From NCBI GenBank assembly GCA_964576265.1, contig CAZNVB010000182.1, forward strand, positions 1-6,740: DNA of 6,740 nucleotides. The letters are read 5' to 3'. A model generated the notes under the pieces. It made no database searches and was not told the DNA's origin. It was given only the letters and a program-made list of their open reading frames with translations. This stretch comes from CAZNVB01 sp964576265. GTDB taxonomy: Bacteria > Acidobacteriota > Aminicenantia > Aminicenantales > UBA8522. This document shows positions 5,352 through 6,740 of the stretch, piece after piece (position 1 is the first letter of the stretch; every line of letters begins with the position of its first letter). A program made the position numbers and the translations under genes.

Positions 5352-6212
5352 CTATTTCGACAGGGCCTCCACGGCCGTCATGATCTCGAGCAACTCCTTG
5401 GTGATCGAAGACTGGCGGATCTTGTTGAGGACGAGGACTAGGTCGTTGATCAGGTCCTCGGCATTTTTCGTCGCGTTCTCCATGGCCATCATCCTGGCCG
5501 CTTGTTCCGCGGCCAGGGATTCGAAAAAGCAATGCACAACGGCGGTCTCGACATAAAGCGGAAGAAGAGATCGAAGAATCCGCGCGCTGTCCGGCTCGCA
5601 GTCCGGAACGATCGGAGGACGGCCGCCGTCCTCTTCCCGCGGAATCGGAAGAATCCGGGCCATCGTGACTCTGGGCGCCAGAATGGACTTAAACTCGTTG
5701 TAGAGGACATAGACCGAATCGGTCCGGGCGAAGACATACTCCCTCATCAAGAAGCGGGCGATCTCCTTGAGCTCGCCGAGGGTCAGCCGATCGATTTTCT
5801 CCTGATGCGCCCGGAGAACAGGAAAGTGAGCTTTTTTGAAAAAGTTGACCGCCTTTTTTCCGACGAGGACAAGGCGGATTTCGGCCCGGCTCGATTTCTC
5901 TTCCAGGAAGTCGGCGGCCCGGCTGAGGAGGTTGGAGTTGAACGCCCCGGCCAGACCTTTATCCGAAGTGATGACCATGGCCAAGATCTTTTTTTCTTCG
6001 CGGCTGTCGAGAAGAGGCGAAATCTGACGACCGGCCCAGCCCGAAACCCGCCCCAGCAGAACAGGGAGATTGTGCCACTGCGGACGGCCTTCATAGACCA
6101 CTCGTTGCGCCCGTTTGAATTTAGCCGTGGAAACGGTCTTCATCGCCTGGGTGATCTTTTGCGTGTTTCTAACGCTTTTGATCCGGCGTCTCAGATCGAT
6201 CAGGGCCGGCAT
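5352..6212 (-). CDS. atpG: ATP synthase F1 gamma subunit (central stalk)
   Basis: The rotating central shaft of F1, 286 residues, the expected length. Its two terminal helices form the coiled coil inside the alpha-beta ring, and its middle domain contacts epsilon and the c-ring. The N terminus LRRRIKSVRNTQKITQAMKTV (about 7-27) is the conserved first helix, followed by TAKFKRAQ (29-36). TSDKGLAGAFNSNL at 82-95 is the usual TSDRGLCGGFN region with Ala in place of Cys, so the cysteine found in many homologues is missing. YNEFKS at 171-176 and the C-terminal helix from ENATKNAEDLINDL (245-258) through RQSSITKELLEI (266-277) are also typical. The ATG lies eight bases after the atpA stop. GAGGG in the last atpA codons is about 12 bases from the start, a weak and distant ribosome site, so coupling to atpA is likely. 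Confidence 0.96.
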   Translation of the reverse strand: MPALIDLRRRIKSVRNTQKITQAMKTVSTAKFKRAQRVVYEGRPQWHNLPVLLGRVSGWAGRQISPLLDSREEKKILAMVITSDKGLAGAFNSNLLSRAADFLEEKSSRAEIRLVLVGKKAVNFFKKAHFPVLRAHQEKIDRLTLGELKEIARFLMREYVFARTDSVYVLYNEFKSILAPRVTMARILPIPREEDGGRPPIVPDCEPDSARILRSLLPLYVETAVVHCFFESLAAEQAARMMAMENATKNAEDLINDLVLVLNKIRQSSITKELLEIMTAVEALSK

Positions 6213-6220
6213 CGCTTTGT

Positions 6221-6740
6221 CTATCCCTCTTTATTTCTATTTTTAAACTTCCGGCTGAACTCCTGCAGGGCGGACGAGACGGCTTCGTCGAGCTCCCGGT
6301 CCAGAGCCTTTTTTTCGGCGATGGCACGCATGACCTCCGGATGTTCCCGGTCCATGAACTCGTAGAGTTCGCGCTCATATTCCTTGATCTCTTGAACCGG
6401 AAACTCGTCGAGAAAGCCCCGGTTCCCGGCATAGATGATCAGGATCTGACGTTCAACCGGCAGGGGAACGTACTGATTCTGTTTCAGAATCTCCGTCAGC
6501 CGTTCTCCCCTGTCGAGCTGGGCCTGAGAAATCCGGTCAAGCTCGGTCCCGAACTGGGCGAACGTCAGGAGTTCTCGGTACTGCTGCAGGTCGCCGCGGA
6601 GCTTGCCCGCCACCTGCTTCATGGCTTTGATCTGGGCGTTCCCGCCGACCCGGGAAACGGAAATGCCGACGTTGATGGCGGGGCGAACGCCGGCGTTGAA
6701 CAGCTCCTGCTCGAGATAAATTTGGCCGTCGGTGATGGAA
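6221..6740 (-). CDS. atpA: ATP synthase F1 alpha subunit, C-terminal part (cut by window edge)
   Basis: The last 172 complete codons of the alpha subunit, roughly one third of the usual 500-550 residues; the start lies beyond the right edge. Alpha carries the non-catalytic nucleotide sites and lends an arginine to each catalytic site. The visible part opens with SITDGQIYLEQELFNAGVRP (fragment residues 1-20), then SVSRVGGNAQIKAMKQVAG at 27-45, which holds the arginine finger (Arg30 of the fragment, equivalent to E. coli alpha Arg376). LRGDLQQYRELLTFAQFGTELD follows in the C-terminal helical bundle. The SRVGG motif has Asn where Ala or Ser is common (RVGGNAQ). The reading frame is open to the window edge, so the methionine at 6622 is internal, not a start. 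The stop is TAG, eight bases before atpG. Confidence 0.95.
   Translation of the reverse strand, partial: SITDGQIYLEQELFNAGVRPAINVGISVSRVGGNAQIKAMKQVAGKLRGDLQQYRELLTFAQFGTELDRISQAQLDRGERLTEILKQNQYVPLPVERQILIIYAGNRGFLDEFPVQEIKEYERELYEFMDREHPEVMRAIAEKKALDRELDEAVSSALQEFSRKFKNRNKEG

Noticed and set aside
3984..5441. A 485-codon open frame on the plus strand opposite atpD
   Set aside because: It is fully antisense to the unmistakable beta subunit, and its composition (Asp, Arg, His, Leu) is that of a mirror frame.
5502..6365. A 287-codon open frame on the plus strand opposite atpG
   Set aside because: It is antisense to a clear gamma subunit gene and has no recognisable domain or ribosome site.

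Overview
The window reads as part of the chromosome of a Gram-negative (two-membrane) bacterium with GC-rich coding DNA. An F-type ATP synthase cluster shows that it is bacterial. A lipopolysaccharide-type ABC exporter beside a heptose-phosphate adenylyltransferase indicates a glycosylated outer membrane. The phylum cannot be fixed from the sequence alone. Nothing looks like recent transfer: there is no insertion sequence, phage gene, tRNA or CRISPR array, and coding style is uniform across the genes.

Layout. From about 276 to the right edge, all eight genes lie on the minus strand and are packed like one operon, so transcription runs from high to low coordinates. The order is atpA (3' part only, cut by the window edge), atpG, atpD, atpC, a TrmN6-like methyltransferase, an ABC-2 polysaccharide permease (Wzm type), its ATPase with a C-terminal glycan-binding domain (Wzt type), and a stand-alone heptose-1-phosphate adenylyltransferase (HldC/RfaE2 type). 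No gap exceeds 18 nt, and most junctions are overlaps of 4 to 23 nt or direct stop-start abutments. No terminator is visible inside the run. Energy-conversion genes therefore appear to be transcribed with envelope-glycan genes.

The left 275 bases hold no protein gene on the minus strand, but they are not empty. An 18-position hairpin at 203-242 probably terminates the operon. On the plus strand there is a strong sigma70-like promoter (TTGACT, 17 bp, TAGAAT), then about 165 nt that end at the same hairpin. The predicted 5' end can pair with the bases just before the hairpin. The segment also holds a well-spaced Shine-Dalgarno sequence with a 20-codon reading frame. It is best read as an undescribed small RNA or small-peptide gene converging on the operon, and is the most novel item here.

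How the genes work together. AtpA, AtpG, AtpD and AtpC belong to the F1 sector that makes ATP from the ion gradient. Wzm and Wzt would export a lipid-linked polysaccharide across the inner membrane, with Wzt recognising the glycan end. The adenylyltransferase would supply ADP-heptose for the lipopolysaccharide inner core. The methyltransferase sits between the two groups and probably modifies RNA. The epsilon subunit is unusually short (94 residues) and appears to lack the C-terminal helical domain that regulates F1 in many bacteria.
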